From Candidatus Kapaibacterium sp. (GTDB lineage: Bacteria > Bacteroidota > Ignavibacteria > Kapaibacteriales > UBA961): DNA of 7,175 nucleotides. This document shows, one piece after another, positions 7,165 to 7,175 of the stretch. The notes beneath the pieces were generated by a model, which was not told the origin of the DNA, did not search any database, and saw only the letters and a program-made list of their open reading frames with translations. The translations under genes were made by a program, and so were the position numbers. The stretch lies in contig JALRFC010000025.1 of assembly GCA_023253875.1 (NCBI GenBank), positions 4,611 through 11,785 of the forward strand, in the 5' to 3' direction. The first letter of the stretch is position 1. Every line of letters starts with the position of its first letter.

Positions 7165-7175
7165 ATGTTAAGAAG
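7165..7175 (+). other. Possible start of a further gene cut by the right edge
   Basis: An ATG at 7165 follows the purine tract AAAAAGGAAAA (7151-7161) and opens a frame that reaches the window edge after three codons. The tract and position would suit a gene start, but three codons cannot establish a gene. The preceding bases (7085-7164) have no long open frame on the plus strand. Confidence 0.2.

Overview
The window is AT-rich and densely coding, with standard codons and mostly weak Shine-Dalgarno sequences. It probably comes from a member of the Bacteroidota, most likely a free-living or host-associated flavobacterial, cytophagal or saprospiral relative. This rests on a CtlX-type hydrolase, a lipoprotein with acidic residues right after the lipobox cysteine, signal peptides ending in 'LSQ', and weak ribosome binding sites. 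It is an inference from style; no rRNA or other phylogenetic marker is present.

The left part (1-2411) holds three genes. The first is the 3' part of a transglutaminase-like cysteine protease-fold gene that runs in from the left edge. The second is a secreted CAP (SCP/PR1-like) domain protein. The third, on the opposite strand and overlapping the CAP gene tail to tail by 8 bp, is a full-length ctlX-like amidinotransferase-superfamily hydrolase with all its expected active-site motifs. A 266-bp divergent intergenic region (2412-2677) follows.

The centre (2678-6631) is the most interesting part. It is a tight run of four same-strand genes: a four-helix-anchor membrane protein with a large helical extracytoplasmic domain; a soluble P-loop GTPase; a protein with a soluble N-terminal domain, coiled coil, single transmembrane helix and short periplasmic tail; and a DUF805-like membrane protein with an added Ser/Thr-rich tail. 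The spacings are 24, 3 and 33 bp. The architecture suggests a membrane-docked GTPase complex that links a periplasmic or envelope signal to a cytosolic switch. The third protein's N-terminus loosely resembles the GTPase-associated GAP1-N domains of prokaryotic conflict systems, which would make this a candidate defence or signalling module; that link is tentative.

The right end (6704-7084) holds a lipoprotein whose retropepsin-type aspartic protease motif (DTGAS) is present but whose coding frame stops 14 residues after it. It is therefore a truncated or decaying protease. The last 90 bases show no clear gene, apart from a possible start codon at 7165.
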